Part shown: piece after piece, positions 1 to 10,767 of the stretch
How positions within the stretch are numbered: position 1 is the first letter of the stretch
How the letters are laid out: each line of letters starts with the position of its first letter
NCBI GenBank assembly: GCA_009469665.1
Contig: SSTB01000017.1
Location: forward strand, 1 to 33,175
Direction: 5' to 3'
Length of the DNA: 33,175 bases
Source of the DNA: Azonexaceae bacterium
Lineage (GTDB): Bacteria > Pseudomonadota > Gammaproteobacteria > Burkholderiales > Rhodocyclaceae
Notes under the pieces: model-generated
Databases searched by the model: none
What the model saw: only the letters and a program-made list of their open reading frames with translations
What the model was told of the DNA's origin: nothing
Position numbers and translations under genes: made by a program

Positions 1-1337
<1,337 letters not shown>

Positions 1338-1345
1338 GGGTGTCT

Positions 1346-2854
1346 TCAGGCCTGGATGGCGGCAGGTTTGCGTTGGTGCCAGTCGGTCGCTTGCTGGAAG
1401 GCGTGCGCGGTGTGCAGCAACTCGGCTTCTTGCCAGTAGTTGCCGATCAATTGCAGGCCCACGGGCAAATCGTGTTCACCGAAGCCGCAAGGCAGGCTCA
1501 TGCCGGGCAGGCCGGCCAGCGAGGCGGGCAGGGTGAATATGTCGGCCAGGTATTCCTGCACGGGGTCCGTCGAAGAGCCAATCGGGCGCGCCACGGTAGG
1601 AGACACAGGGCCGGCGATCACGTCGCACACCTTAAAGGCTGCTTGGAAGTCGTCCGCAATCATGCGGCGCAGCTTTTGCGCTTGCAGGTAGTAGGCGTCG
1701 TAATAGCCATGCGACAGCACGTAGGCACCAATCATGATCCGGCGCTTGACTTCGGGGCCGAAGCCTTCTGCGCGGGTTTTGCGGTACATATCGTTCAAAT
1801 CGCCGTATTTGGCAGCACGATGACCGAACTTGACGCCATCAAAGCGACTCAGGTTCGACGAGGCTTCAGCCGGCGCGATGATGTAGTACACCGGAATCGA
1901 CAGCTCGGTGCGAGGCAGGCTGATGTCGACCAGTGTGGCGCCCAGCTTTTGCAGTTGATCCAGCGCAGCGCGGGTGGCGGTGGCCACATCGGCGCTCACG
2001 CCTTCACCGAAAAATTCCTTGGGCACGCCCACGCGCAGGCCAGCCAAAGGCTGCTCGGTCGTGGCGCCCGCGCGTGGGGAGTTCAGCGCGGCGACGAAGT
2101 CGGGAACGGGCTGTTGTGCGCTGGTGGCATCGCGCTCGTCAAAACCGCTCATGGCTTGCAGCAGCAGGGCGCAGTCTTCGGCGGTGCGGGCCATGGGGCC
2201 GGCCTGGTCCAGCGACGAGGCAAAGGCGATCATGCCGTAGCGTGAGCAGCGACCATAAGTGGGCTTGATGCCGGTGATGCCGGTCAGCGCTGCGGGTTGG
2301 CGAATCGAGCCGCCGGTGTCGGTGCCGGTCACGCCGGGCACCAGGCGCGCGGCCACCGCCACGGCAGAGCCACCCGACGAGCCGCCAGGAATACGGTTCG
2401 TGTCCCAGGGGTTGCGCGCTGGCTGGTAGGCCGAGTTCTCGTTGGCGCCACCCATGGCGAATTCGTCGCAGTTCAACTTGCCCAGGCTCACGGTGCCGGC
2501 CTTGTTGAGCTTGTCGACCACGGTGGCGTCAAACGGGCTCATATAGCCCTTGAGCATCTTGGATGCGGCCGTGGTGGGGTGGTCCACCGTCACAAAGATG
2601 TCCTTGTGCGCCACGGGGATGCCGTCCAGCGGGCCCAAAGTCTGACCATTGGCGCGACGCAGGTCCGACGCAGCGGCTTCGGCCAGCGCGCCGGCCTCGT
2701 CCACATGCAGAAAGGCGCCCAGATGGGCGTGGGCTTGCACGCGGGCCAGCGCATGGCGGGTCAGTTCGGTGCTGGTGGTCTGGCCGGCGGCCAGCATCTG
2801 GCTCAGTTCGGCCAGGGTCTTGTCATGGAATGCGGTCGTCATCGTGTCACTCAC
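1346..2854 (-). CDS. gatA: Asp/Glu-tRNA(Asn/Gln) amidotransferase subunit A
   Basis: GatA is the glutaminase subunit of GatCAB; it releases ammonia from glutamine or asparagine for transamidation of tRNA by GatB. The 502-residue protein has the full amidase-signature fold. The Ser-cis-Ser-Lys triad is visible: Lys84 in PVAHKDIF, the glycine/serine loop GGSSGGSA with Ser159/160, and Ser183 in [13 protein letters not shown]. The GTG start at 2854 overlaps the gatC TGA (GTGA) and lies about 8 bases after AAGGTG. An in-frame ATG at 2842 is the alternative and would shorten the protein by four residues; its upstream signal is weaker. Length is normal for the family. Confidence 0.97.
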   Translation of the reverse strand: MSDTMTTAFHDKTLAELSQMLAAGQTTSTELTRHALARVQAHAHLGAFLHVDEAGALAEAAASDLRRANGQTLGPLDGIPVAHKDIFVTVDHPTTAASKMLKGYMSPFDATVVDKLNKAGTVSLGKLNCDEFAMGGANENSAYQPARNPWDTNRIPGGSSGGSAVAVAARLVPGVTGTDTGGSIRQPAALTGITGIKPTYGRCSRYGMIAFASSLDQAGPMARTAEDCALLLQAMSGFDERDATSAQQPVPDFVAALNSPRAGATTEQPLAGLRVGVPKEFFGEGVSADVATATRAALDQLQKLGATLVDISLPRTELSIPVYYIIAPAEASSNLSRFDGVKFGHRAAKYGDLNDMYRKTRAEGFGPEVKRRIMIGAYVLSHGYYDAYYLQAQKLRRMIADDFQAAFKVCDVIAGPVSPTVARPIGSSTDPVQEYLADIFTLPASLAGLPGMSLPCGFGEHDLPVGLQLIGNYWQEAELLHTAHAFQQATDWHQRKPAAIQA

Positions 2855-3150
2855 TCGATCACCTTGGGCACCAGGAACAGACCTTCGTCTTGTGCCGGGG
2901 CGTTGCGCATATTGGCTTCGCGGTGGTTGGTCTCGGTCACGGCGTCTTCGCGCAAGCGCAGAGTGACGTCTTCAATGGCCGACAGCGGGGTGTAGAGGGG
3001 CTCGACACCCGAGGTGTCAACGGCGCGCATCTTCTCGACGATGGCGAAAAATTCGTTCAGCTGCGTCAGCATGTCGCCTTGCTCGGCATCGCTCAATTCG
3101 AGGCGAGCCAGTTGCGCAATGCGGCTGACGTCTTGAGAGGTCAGAGCCAT
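2851..3150 (-). CDS. gatC: Asp/Glu-tRNA(Asn/Gln) amidotransferase subunit C
   Basis: GatC is the small stabilising subunit that wraps around the GatA-GatB interface. The 99-residue product starts [19 protein letters not shown], the classic N-terminal helix of GatC, and ends in a region with LRxDxV (LREDAV) and the [17 protein letters not shown] tail. The ATG at 3150 is preceded by GGAAGA at a suitable distance. It is the first gene of gatCAB and is transcribed away from mreB. Its TGA overlaps the gatA GTG by four bases. A GatCAB operon implies that the organism forms Gln-tRNA and/or Asn-tRNA by the indirect route. Confidence 0.96.
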   Translation of the reverse strand: MALTSQDVSRIAQLARLELSDAEQGDMLTQLNEFFAIVEKMRAVDTSGVEPLYTPLSAIEDVTLRLREDAVTETNHREANMRNAPAQDEGLFLVPKVIE

Positions 3151-3254
3151 GAGGTTCTTCCAAGGTTGAAAACGGGGCGCGACAGGGGCGACTTGCTGGC
3201 CAGTTTGCCTGTGTCACCCTCTGAAAAGGCGGGTCCTTGGGGTATTATCCTAGG

Positions 3255-3263
3255 TTATCCACA
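3255..3263 (+). promoter_or_regulatory. Perfect DnaA-box match
   Basis: The nine bases TTATCCACA match the strong R1-type DnaA box exactly. The site is alone in the region and lies between the cell-shape operon and gatCAB. It overlaps or directly precedes the putative gatC -10 element, a position where bound DnaA could influence transcription. No other clear box was seen nearby, so it is not an origin. A chance match cannot be excluded. Confidence 0.45.
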
Positions 3264-3371
3264 AGCTGGAAGCGTCCCACGAAGACGGGGCTTGTGATGA
3301 TCACCCATTTCACCGCGCAGAGGGGGCTTTGAGTCCGGCTCTGCGTGTCCAAATCACAGAGGCTGGAACCG

Positions 3372-3392
3372 TTCGATGCCTGGGGCATCGAA
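3372..3392 (+). repeat. Perfect 9-bp inverted repeat in the mreB leader
   Basis: TTCGATGCC, a three-base TGG spacer and GGCATCGAA form a perfect 9-bp stem. It lies 77 bases before the mreB start and has no T run after it, so it is not an intrinsic terminator. It could be an operator dyad or an mRNA leader hairpin. Confidence 0.6.
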
Positions 3393-3414
3393 GACATGAC
3401 GGTGTGGCGCGTGA

Positions 3415-4512
<1,098 letters not shown>

Positions 4513-4539
4513 GGCGTTCGCTGAGGGGCTGACTCTCCC

Positions 4540-5487
4540 ATGCCGTTGTCCACCCTCGAGCGCACGCCGCCGCCCTTCTTCAAGCAAGGGCCGTCTGCGT
4601 TCACGCGCCTGATGTTTTATTCGGCGCTGGCGGTGGTCCTGATGGTCGCCGATGTGCGCTGGAAGGTGACTCAGCCCTTGCGAGCGGTGGTGGCCACAGT
4701 GTTTCAACCGCTGCAAGAGGCGGCCTTGACACCGTCGCGTTGGTGGGCCTCCCTCAATCATTACTTTGCCGGCCTGGACGCCGCCCTGGCGGCCGAAACC
4801 ACCGCGCAGCGCCTGGTGACGGCGCAAGCCGAGCGCATCATGCGTGCCGAACAGCTCGAGCAGGAAAACGCGCGTTTGCGCGGCTTGCTGGACCTTCGTG
4901 CTCGTCTCGATACCAAAACCTTGGCGGCGGAAGTGCTTTACGACGCACAGGATCCCTTCACGCGCAAGGTCGTCATTGACCGTGGCAGTTCGCAAGGCGT
5001 GGTGCTTGGGTCGCCGGTGCTGGACGATGCGGGCGTGCTGGGTCAGGTGACTCGCGTCTACCCCCTGACCGCCGAGGTCACTCTCGTGACCGACAAGGAC
5101 GCTGCAGTGCCGGTGCTCAATGCGCGTTCGCAGCAGCGCGGGGTGGCCTACGGCGCGCCGCAGAGCCATGTCATGGAGTTGCGCTTCATGGCCAGCAACT
5201 CCGATGTACAGGTGGGTGATCTGCTTCAGACCTCAGGTCTGGATGGCGTCTACCCCGCCGGCATGCCGGTGGCCAAGATCGTGGCGGTGGATCGTCGCGC
5301 CGATTCAGCATTTGCGCGCATCACCCTCAAGCCGCTGGCGCGTCCGGATCAGCCGCATCACGTGCTGTTGTTGCAGCCCGTGTCGGTCGACCTGCCAGAG
5401 CGTGCCGAGGCTGCCAGCGTGGCGGCGGCGTCTGCCGCTTCCGCAGCATCTGCGGCATCCTCGCCGCGCAAAGGAGCCCACCGATGA
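4540..5487 (+). CDS. mreC: Rod shape-determining protein MreC
   Basis: MreC is a periplasmic protein anchored by one membrane helix; it links MreB filaments to PBP2 and activates it. The 315-residue protein has a short cytoplasmic N-terminus, a membrane segment at about residues 23-40, a coiled coil around residues 70-115 (EQLEQENARLRGLL) and the MreC beta-domain core (VVIDRGSSQGV, GLDGVYPAGMPVAKIV). The last 30 or so residues are an Ala/Ser-rich, low-complexity tail. It starts 27 bases after mreB with GAGGGG upstream, and its TGA overlaps the mreD ATG. Confidence 0.95.
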   Translation: MPLSTLERTPPPFFKQGPSAFTRLMFYSALAVVLMVADVRWKVTQPLRAVVATVFQPLQEAALTPSRWWASLNHYFAGLDAALAAETTAQRLVTAQAERIMRAEQLEQENARLRGLLDLRARLDTKTLAAEVLYDAQDPFTRKVVIDRGSSQGVVLGSPVLDDAGVLGQVTRVYPLTAEVTLVTDKDAAVPVLNARSQQRGVAYGAPQSHVMELRFMASNSDVQVGDLLQTSGLDGVYPAGMPVAKIVAVDRRADSAFARITLKPLARPDQPHHVLLLQPVSVDLPERAEAASVAAASAASAASAASSPRKGAHR

Positions 5488-5999
5488 TGCCGCGTGGCAA
5501 TGAGCTGTTGATGCCCGCCAACCCGGTATTCATCTGGTTGTCGCTGCTGCTCGCGTTTGGTCTCAATCTCTTGCCCTGGGGGCGCTGGCCTGGGGTCCCC
5601 GATGTGTTGGCTGTGGCCGTGGTGTTCTGGAACGTGCATCAGCCGCGCCGAGTCGGCATTGGTGGCGCATTTCTGTTTGGCGTCATCATGGATGTGCATC
5701 AGGGCGCGCTGTTGGGTCAGCATGCCTTGGCCTACACATTGCTGAGTTTCTTTGCCATCACCATTCACCGGCGCTTGCTGTGGTTCACCACCGCGTCTCA
5801 AGCCTTGCAGGTCATGCCCCTGTTTGTGGCCGGCCATGCCGTGTCGATCCTGGTGCGCATGTTGTCGGGCGCCAGTTTCCCTGGTTGGTCCATCGTGCTG
5901 GCGCCGATGATCGAATCTGCCATGTGGCCCTTGGCCACCTTTGTGTTGTTGGCCCCTCAGCGTCGTCCGCCTGACCGGGACAAGAACCGTCCGCTTTGA
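5484..5999 (+). CDS. mreD: Rod shape-determining membrane protein MreD
   Basis: MreD is a small polytopic inner-membrane partner of MreC in the elongasome. The 171-residue product is mostly hydrophobic, with about five membrane segments (for example FIWLSLLLAFGLNLL and LAVAVVFWNV) and the family-typical GxxxDVxxGxxLGxHAL pattern, seen here as FGVIMDVHQGALLGQHAL. It starts at the ATG in the ATGA overlap with mreC, seven bases after AAGGAG; a second ATG follows at once. The C-terminus is short, charged and cytoplasmic (PQRRPPDRDKNR). mrdA starts 19 bases downstream. Confidence 0.93.
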   Translation: MMPRGNELLMPANPVFIWLSLLLAFGLNLLPWGRWPGVPDVLAVAVVFWNVHQPRRVGIGGAFLFGVIMDVHQGALLGQHALAYTLLSFFAITIHRRLLWFTTASQALQVMPLFVAGHAVSILVRMLSGASFPGWSIVLAPMIESAMWPLATFVLLAPQRRPPDRDKNRPL

Positions 6000-6018
6000 G
6001 TCGGGCGGCAGGTGGCGC

Positions 6019-8202
6019 ATGACTGAGCTCAAGAACCTCGAACGCGAACTCGGGCTGTTTCGCGCCCGGTTGTGGGCTGCCGCCGGCTTCGTGTTGTTCT
6101 GCTTTGGGCTGCTGGTGTTCCGGTTGGTGGTGCTGCAAGTGGTGCGCCACGACGAATTGGCCACGCAAGCCGAAAACAATCGGATCTCGGTGGTGCCGAT
6201 CGTGCCCAACCGCGGGCTCATCGTTGACCGCAATGGTGTGGTGCTGGCCAACAACTATTCGGCCTACACGCTCGAGATCACGCCCTCCAAGGTCGACGAC
6301 GTCGAGGCCACGATCGAAGCCTTGTCGCACATCGTTGACATCCAGCCTCGCGACCGTCGCCGCTTCAAGCGCTTGCGCGAAGAATCCAAGAGCTTCGAGT
6401 CCGTGCCCATTCGCACGCGCCTGAGCGACGAAGAGGTGGCGCGTTTCATCGCCCAGCGCTTCCGCTTCCCGGGGGTCGATGTGCAGGCGCGCTTGTTCCG
6501 CCACTATCCCTATGGGGACCTGGCCAGCCATGTGCTGGGCTACATTGGACGGATCAACCAGAAAGAAGCCGAGGCCATGGAAGACTGGCCCGACGAGCAG
6601 TACGCCAACTACCGTGGCACCGAGTACATCGGCAAGCTGGGCATCGAGCAGAGCTATGAGTCGGAGCTGCATGGCATCACCGGCTTTGAAGAAGTGGAAA
6701 CCAGCGCCGGCGGGCGAGCCGTGCGGCGCTTGCGATCCAACCCTGCCACGCCTGGTAATACGGTGCACCTGTCGATCGACATCAAGCTGCAAGCCTTGGT
6801 TGAACGCCTGTACGGCAACCGGCGCGGCGCCCTGGTGGCCATTGATCCGCGCAATGGCGAGGTGCTGGCCTTTGTCTCCAAACCCACCTTCGACCCCAAC
6901 TTGTTTGTCGACGGCATCGACAGCGATAACTGGAAAGAACTCAATGAGTCGGCTGACAAGCCCCTGTTGAACCGGGCCCTGCGCGGCACCTATCCACCCG
7001 GGTCGACCTACAAGCCGTTCATGGCTCTGGCGGCGTTGAATACGGGCAAGCGTCACCCCAGTACCATCATCATGGACAACGGGGTGTTCATGTTTGGCGG
7101 ACACCGCTTCCGCAGCCCGGAAAACGAGCGCGGTGGGGCCATGGACATGCGTCGCGCCATTGTCGAGTCCAGTAACGTGTACTTCTACTCGCTGGCCAAT
7201 GAGCTCGGGGTGGACTTGATTCATGACCAGATGGCGCCCTTGGGCTTCGGTCGTCTCACAGGCATCGACCTCAAAGGCGAGGTCACAGGCATCCTGCCTT
7301 CGACCGATTGGAAGCGCAAAGCCTATCGCCGTCCCGAGCAGAAGAGGTGGTTCGCCGGCGAGACCATTTCGTTGGGCATTGGCCAGGGCTACAACAGCTT
7401 CACCATGCTGCAGATCGCGACAGCTTTGGGCACGGTGGCGACCAATGGGCAGCGCTTCGAGCCGCGCCTGGTCAACCACATCGAGAACGTGCTGACGCGC
7501 GAGCGTCGCTCCACTGATCGCGTGGCGCTGCCTCCTGTGCCATACAAGCCTGAACACACGGCCTTCATTCGCGAAGCGATGTACGGTGTGACCCAGCAGG
7601 GCACGGGCACCCGTGTCTTCATGGGGGCCGGTTACGCCAGCGGGGGCAAGACAGGGACCGCGCAGGCCGTGGGCTTGCGGCAAAACGAAAAATATGTGGC
7701 GTCGCGCATGGACGAGTACCGCCGCGACCACTCCCTGTACGAGGCCTTTGCACCGCTCGACGAGCCACGCGTGGCCATGGCCGTGATTGTCGAAAACGCC
7801 GGCTTCGGTGCGGCGGCAGCGGCCCCCATTGCACGTCGGGTGCTGGACTACCTCTTGCTGGGGGTGTACCCCAGCGAGGAAGACATCCTGGCTGTTCAGC
7901 AGGGCAAGGCCACCTCGCCGATTGGCACCCCACGGCGAGCGGCTGACGTGCCCTTGCCCAAGGGCATGGATGCTTTCGGTGATGACGTCTCTGGCGTGAC
8001 CGCCGACGCCGCCTTGGCCAGTCCGCCATCTGTGGCGGCTCCGCGCGCAGCCTCGGCGGCCTCGGTGCCGGTGGTTGCCGCCTCTGCGCCGCTACCCGCG
8101 GGCAGTGCGCCGACCCCCGCTGCGCCCAAGCCCAGCATGCCGGCGGCTCCGGCATCCATTCCTGCTGTGGTCAGACCCGCGGCATCTCGGGAGACCCCAT
8201 GA
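6019..8202 (+). CDS. mrdA: Penicillin-binding protein 2, elongasome transpeptidase
   Basis: PBP2 crosslinks peptidoglycan during cell elongation, working with the RodA polymerase. The 727-residue protein has an N-terminal membrane anchor (about residues 20-42), a PBP dimerisation domain with RGLIVDRNGVVLA, and a C-terminal transpeptidase domain. All three active-site motifs are present: Ser329-Thr-Tyr-Lys332, Ser384-Ser-Asn386 and Lys544-Thr-Gly546. The ATG at 6019 was chosen because the encoded MTELKNLERELGLFRARL is a normal PBP2 N-terminus and AGGTGG lies close upstream; the longer open frame runs back into mreD. After about residue 650 there is an Ala/Pro-rich tail of some 75 residues, making it longer than the roughly 630-residue E. 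coli protein. Confidence 0.96.
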   Translation: MTELKNLERELGLFRARLWAAAGFVLFCFGLLVFRLVVLQVVRHDELATQAENNRISVVPIVPNRGLIVDRNGVVLANNYSAYTLEITPSKVDDVEATIEALSHIVDIQPRDRRRFKRLREESKSFESVPIRTRLSDEEVARFIAQRFRFPGVDVQARLFRHYPYGDLASHVLGYIGRINQKEAEAMEDWPDEQYANYRGTEYIGKLGIEQSYESELHGITGFEEVETSAGGRAVRRLRSNPATPGNTVHLSIDIKLQALVERLYGNRRGALVAIDPRNGEVLAFVSKPTFDPNLFVDGIDSDNWKELNESADKPLLNRALRGTYPPGSTYKPFMALAALNTGKRHPSTIIMDNGVFMFGGHRFRSPENERGGAMDMRRAIVESSNVYFYSLANELGVDLIHDQMAPLGFGRLTGIDLKGEVTGILPSTDWKRKAYRRPEQKRWFAGETISLGIGQGYNSFTMLQIATALGTVATNGQRFEPRLVNHIENVLTRERRSTDRVALPPVPYKPEHTAFIREAMYGVTQQGTGTRVFMGAGYASGGKTGTAQAVGLRQNEKYVASRMDEYRRDHSLYEAFAPLDEPRVAMAVIVENAGFGAAAAAPIARRVLDYLLLGVYPSEEDILAVQQGKATSPIGTPRRAADVPLPKGMDAFGDDVSGVTADAALASPPSVAAPRAASAASVPVVAASAPLPAGSAPTPAAPKPSMPAAPASIPAVVRPAASRETP

Positions 8203-9353
8203 AGGTGGCACTCGACAAACCGTCCTGGTTGCAGCGGCTCAAGCCTGTCTTTGAGGGCTTCGATCTGCCCTTGATCCTGATTGTGCTGTGCATGTGTGGG
8301 CTGGGTTTGGTCAACATGTACTCGGTGGGGTTTGACCATGGCACGCGGTTTGTCGATCAGACGCGCAACATGCTGCTGGCCGCGGGCCTGCTGTTCCTGG
8401 TGGCTCAGGTGCCGCCTCAGCGATTGATTGCCCTGGCAGTTCCCCTGTACACCGTGGGGGTGGTCTTGCTCGTGGCCACGGCCTTGTTTGGCATCACCAA
8501 GAAAGGGGCCACGCGTTGGCTCAATGTGGGCGTGGTCATCCAGCCGTCGGAAATCCTCAAGATCGCCACGCCCTTGATGCTGGCGTGGTGGTTTCAGCGA
8601 CGTGAAGGGCAACTGCGTCCGCTCGACTTTGCTGCGGCGGGCGCCTTGCTGATGATCCCGGCTGCACTCGTGCTCAAGCAGCCCGACCTCGGCACGGCCA
8701 TGCTCATTCTGTCGTCGGGCTTGTACGTGATTTTCTTCGCCGGGCTCAGTTGGCGCCTGATCCTGCCGGTTCTGATTGCAGGGGCGGTTGGCATCACCTT
8801 GATCGTCGTGTACCAGACCGATCTGTGTCAGCCCGATGTGAAATGGATCGGCCTGCACGACTACCAGAAGAACCGGGTCTGCACCTTGCTCAATCCGGCG
8901 GCTGACCCGCTGGGCAAAGGTTTTCACATCATCCAGGGCATGATCGCCATCGGCTCAGGCGGCGTGTGGGGCAAGGGCTTCATGCAGGGCACGCAAACCC
9001 ACCTCGAGTTCATTCCCGAACGCACCACCGACTTTGCCTTCGCGGCTTACTCAGAAGAGCACGGTTTGATCGGCTGTGTGGTGCTGATGGTGGGGTTCCT
9101 GGCCTTGATCTATCGGGGGCTGTACATCGCCTCTCAGGCCCCCACGCTGTTTTCGCGCCTGCTGGCCGGCAGCCTCTCGCTGAGTTTCTTCACCTATGCC
9201 TTCGTCAACATGGGCATGGTCAGTGGCATGTTGCCTGTGGTGGGGGTGCCTTTGCCTTTCATCAGCTATGGGGGCACGGCCATGGTCACGCTGGGCCTGG
9301 CCCTGGGCATCCTCATGTCGATTGCCCGCAGCCGAGGTTTGATGCAGCGCTAG
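8199..9353 (+). CDS. rodA: Peptidoglycan glycosyltransferase RodA (SEDS family)
   Basis: RodA polymerises lipid II into glycan strands during elongation and pairs with PBP2. The 384-residue protein has about ten membrane helices and the SEDS signatures [21 protein letters not shown] and [20 protein letters not shown]; Asp278 in the last motif corresponds to the essential catalytic aspartate of RodA. The C-terminus has the usual PFISYGGT motif. The ATG overlaps the mrdA TGA by four bases, so translation is probably coupled. It ends the mre/mrd operon; no clear intrinsic terminator was seen in the 79 bases before coq7. Confidence 0.96.
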   Translation: MKVALDKPSWLQRLKPVFEGFDLPLILIVLCMCGLGLVNMYSVGFDHGTRFVDQTRNMLLAAGLLFLVAQVPPQRLIALAVPLYTVGVVLLVATALFGITKKGATRWLNVGVVIQPSEILKIATPLMLAWWFQRREGQLRPLDFAAAGALLMIPAALVLKQPDLGTAMLILSSGLYVIFFAGLSWRLILPVLIAGAVGITLIVVYQTDLCQPDVKWIGLHDYQKNRVCTLLNPAADPLGKGFHIIQGMIAIGSGGVWGKGFMQGTQTHLEFIPERTTDFAFAAYSEEHGLIGCVVLMVGFLALIYRGLYIASQAPTLFSRLLAGSLSLSFFTYAFVNMGMVSGMLPVVGVPLPFISYGGTAMVTLGLALGILMSIARSRGLMQR

Positions 9354-9432
9354 TCGGCATGGAGGTGGCGGCGCTAAGATCGACTGCCGCTGCCGCTGTC
9401 CTGAACATCATCCGAACAAGAAGGGTTCCGTC

Positions 9433-10095
9433 ATGTCCTCCCACTCGACCATCCCCCGCGGAATTGAACACAGCCCACTCGATCGGCTGTTGATCTCGTT
9501 TGATACGGCGGTGCGCACCGTCTGGGCCGAGCATTCGGCGGCTCGCCCATGTCCTCAAGCGAAGGAAGAGGGGGCGGAGCTGACTGACGCCGAGAAGAAG
9601 GCGGCTGCCGCGCTGATGCGGGTCAACCACGTGGGCGAGGTGTGCGCGCAGGCCTTGTATGCCTCGCAAGCCTGGGGCACGAAAGACCCTGTGCTGAAAG
9701 CCCAGTTTGACGCCGCGGCCCGGGAAGAAACCGATCACCTGGCCTGGACTGAACAGCGCTTGCGCGAACTGGGCGGGCGTACTAGCTTGCTCAACCCCTT
9801 GTGGTATGCCGGCGCGTTTGGCATTGGCTTGCTGGCCGCGCGTGCGGGCGACCGCGTCAGCCTGGGCTTCGTGGTGGAAACCGAGCGCCAGGTGGAAGAC
9901 CACCTCAACAGCCACATGGACCGCCTGCCTGCGGGCGATCAGCGCTCGCGGGCCATCGTGGCGCAGATGCGCGACGACGAAATCGAGCATGCCGATGCGG
10001 CCCTGAAAGCTGGCGGGGCGCCCCTGCCGGCGCCGGTGCGGGGCCTGATGAAGCTGGCCGCCAAGGTCATGACGACCACGGCGCACTACCTTTGA
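9433..10095 (+). CDS. coq7: Coq7-type 2-polyprenyl-3-methyl-6-methoxy-1,4-benzoquinol monooxygenase
   Basis: Coq7 is a di-iron hydroxylase for a late ring hydroxylation in ubiquinone synthesis, replacing the flavin enzyme UbiF in many betaproteobacteria. The 220-residue protein has the ferritin-like ligand set: Glu69 in NHVGEV, an ExxH at Glu99-His102 (REETDH), Glu151 in [10 protein letters not shown], and a second ExxH at Glu183-His186 (DDEIEH). The N-terminal 45 or so residues are extra and variable, as in other bacterial Coq7 proteins. Its stop lies 15 bases from that of the convergent osmC-like gene. It probably has its own weak promoter or reads through from rodA. Confidence 0.95.
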   Translation: MSSHSTIPRGIEHSPLDRLLISFDTAVRTVWAEHSAARPCPQAKEEGAELTDAEKKAAAALMRVNHVGEVCAQALYASQAWGTKDPVLKAQFDAAAREETDHLAWTEQRLRELGGRTSLLNPLWYAGAFGIGLLAARAGDRVSLGFVVETERQVEDHLNSHMDRLPAGDQRSRAIVAQMRDDEIEHADAALKAGGAPLPAPVRGLMKLAAKVMTTTAHYL

Positions 10096-10110
10096 CGTTC
10101 GTCGCGTAAC

Positions 10111-10533
10111 TCAGGCGGCGACGATTTCGAAGCTGGTGGTGATTTCGGCTGTCTTGCCGATCATGATCGAAGCCGAGCAGTACTTTTCGTGCGACATCTG
10201 AATCGCACGTTGCACGGCGGTTTCGGTCAGATTCACGCCGGTCACCACGAAGTGCATGTTGATCTTGGTGAAGACCTTGGGGTCGGTGTCCGCGCGCTCG
10301 GCCGTGAGCTTGACCTGGCAGCCGCGCACATCGTGGCGTCCGCGCTTGAGGATCAGCACCACGTCGTAGGCCGTGCAGCCGCCGGTGCCTGCCAGCACGG
10401 TTTCCATGGGGCGTGGCGCCAGGTTGCGGCCGCCGCCTTCCGGGGCGCCGTCCATGTTGATGATGTGGCCGCTGCCGGTTTCAGCCATGAAGGCCATGCC
10501 CGAGGCCGGTTGCCAGTTGATGGTGCATTCCAT
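10111..10533 (-). CDS. OsmC family protein (YhfA-like)
   Basis: OsmC/Ohr proteins are small thiol peroxidases or relatives with two conserved cysteines. This 140-residue product carries Cys53 in a GTGGCTAYDVV motif and Cys119 in EKYCSAS, spaced as in the family, plus the NLAPRPMETVLAG segment. It resembles the YhfA branch (substrate uncertain) more than classical Ohr, so no symbol is given. The ATG at 10533 has TGGAG six bases upstream. Just above the gene lies a tandem 10-base direct repeat (10545-10562) that may be a regulatory site. The gene is divergent from the small RNA promoter at 10578-10606. Confidence 0.9.
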   Translation of the reverse strand: MECTINWQPASGMAFMAETGSGHIINMDGAPEGGGRNLAPRPMETVLAGTGGCTAYDVVLILKRGRHDVRGCQVKLTAERADTDPKVFTKINMHFVVTGVNLTETAVQRAIQMSHEKYCSASIMIGKTAEITTSFEIVAA

Positions 10534-10544
10534 GCGTGTCTCCA

Positions 10545-10562
10545 GACAAAGTGTGACAAAGT
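10545..10562 (-). repeat. Tandem direct repeat upstream of the osmC-like gene
   Basis: GACAAAGT occurs twice, separated by GT, giving a 10-base period close to one helical turn. The pair ends 12 bases before the osmC-like start codon, in its leader or promoter. It could be a binding site for a regulator with two same-face contacts, or a chance duplication. Confidence 0.4.
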
Positions 10563-10577
10563 ACCTAGGGTTACCCC

Positions 10578-10606
10578 TTGATTTTGCTTGTGCGTGGGAT
10601 TAGAAT
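10578..10606 (+). promoter_or_regulatory. Sigma-70 promoter for candidate small RNA
   Basis: TTGATT at 10578-10583 and TAGAAT at 10601-10606 are separated by exactly 17 bases. Each hexamer is one or two bases off consensus. No gene follows on the plus strand before the intrinsic terminator at 10700-10729, so the promoter appears to drive a short non-coding transcript starting near 10613. Confidence 0.65.
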
Positions 10607-10612
10607 AAACCC

Positions 10613-10729
10613 TAATGATGTGAACTTGCTTGAACTCCAGAGCTCATATCGTTGCTTGTTTCGTTTGTCTCCTCCACCCTCCTCCAATGGTGGATTTGAA
10701 ACCCGAGATTCATCTCTCGGGTTTTTTTT
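10613..10729 (+). ncRNA. Candidate trans-acting small RNA with twin CUCCUCC motifs
   Basis: A transcript of about 115 nt is predicted between a good sigma-70 promoter and an intrinsic terminator. It encodes no plausible protein; the first ATGs run into TGA at once. CTCCTCC occurs twice, at 10669-10675 and 10679-10685. The second copy sits in the loop of a 6-bp hairpin, TCCACC (10673-10678) with GGTGGA (10689-10694). CUCCUCC is complementary to Shine-Dalgarno sequences, and loops of this kind are the hallmark of the CcsR/cuckoo RNAs known from Rhodobacter. The resemblance is in architecture; homology is not claimed. The transcript has not been shown to exist. Confidence 0.6.
10700..10729 (+). 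terminator. Intrinsic terminator of the candidate small RNA
   Basis: AACCCGAGA (10700-10708) and TCTCGGGTT (10715-10723) form a perfect 9-bp stem with a six-base loop, followed by a run of eight T (10722-10729) on the plus strand. It faces away from coq7 and toward the 3' end of rep. Confidence 0.85.
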
Positions 10730-10744
10730 CGGCCTCACTTGAAT

Positions 10745-10764
10745 GAAAGTGTTTACTCACTTTC
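10745..10764 (-). terminator. Hairpin after rep, possible transcript end
   Basis: GAAAGTG and CACTTTC form a perfect 7-bp stem with loop TTTACT, and an outer TGAA/TTCA pairing extends it. It lies directly after the stop codon of the minus-strand helicase gene but lacks a T run on that strand. It may stabilise the mRNA 3' end or act with the adjacent terminator stem. Confidence 0.4.
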
Positions 10765-10767
10765 GGT

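Noticed and set aside
3255..3263. Chromosomal origin at the DnaA box
   Set aside because: Only one box, no AT-rich unwinding region, and no dnaA, dnaN or rpmH nearby.
5812..7731. A 639-codon antisense frame opposite mreD and mrdA
   Set aside because: Same reasons; mrdA on the other strand has all transpeptidase motifs.
10700..10729. Terminator of rep or of the osmC-like gene
   Set aside because: The T run is on the plus strand, while both neighbouring genes are on the minus strand; the osmC-like gene also points away from it.
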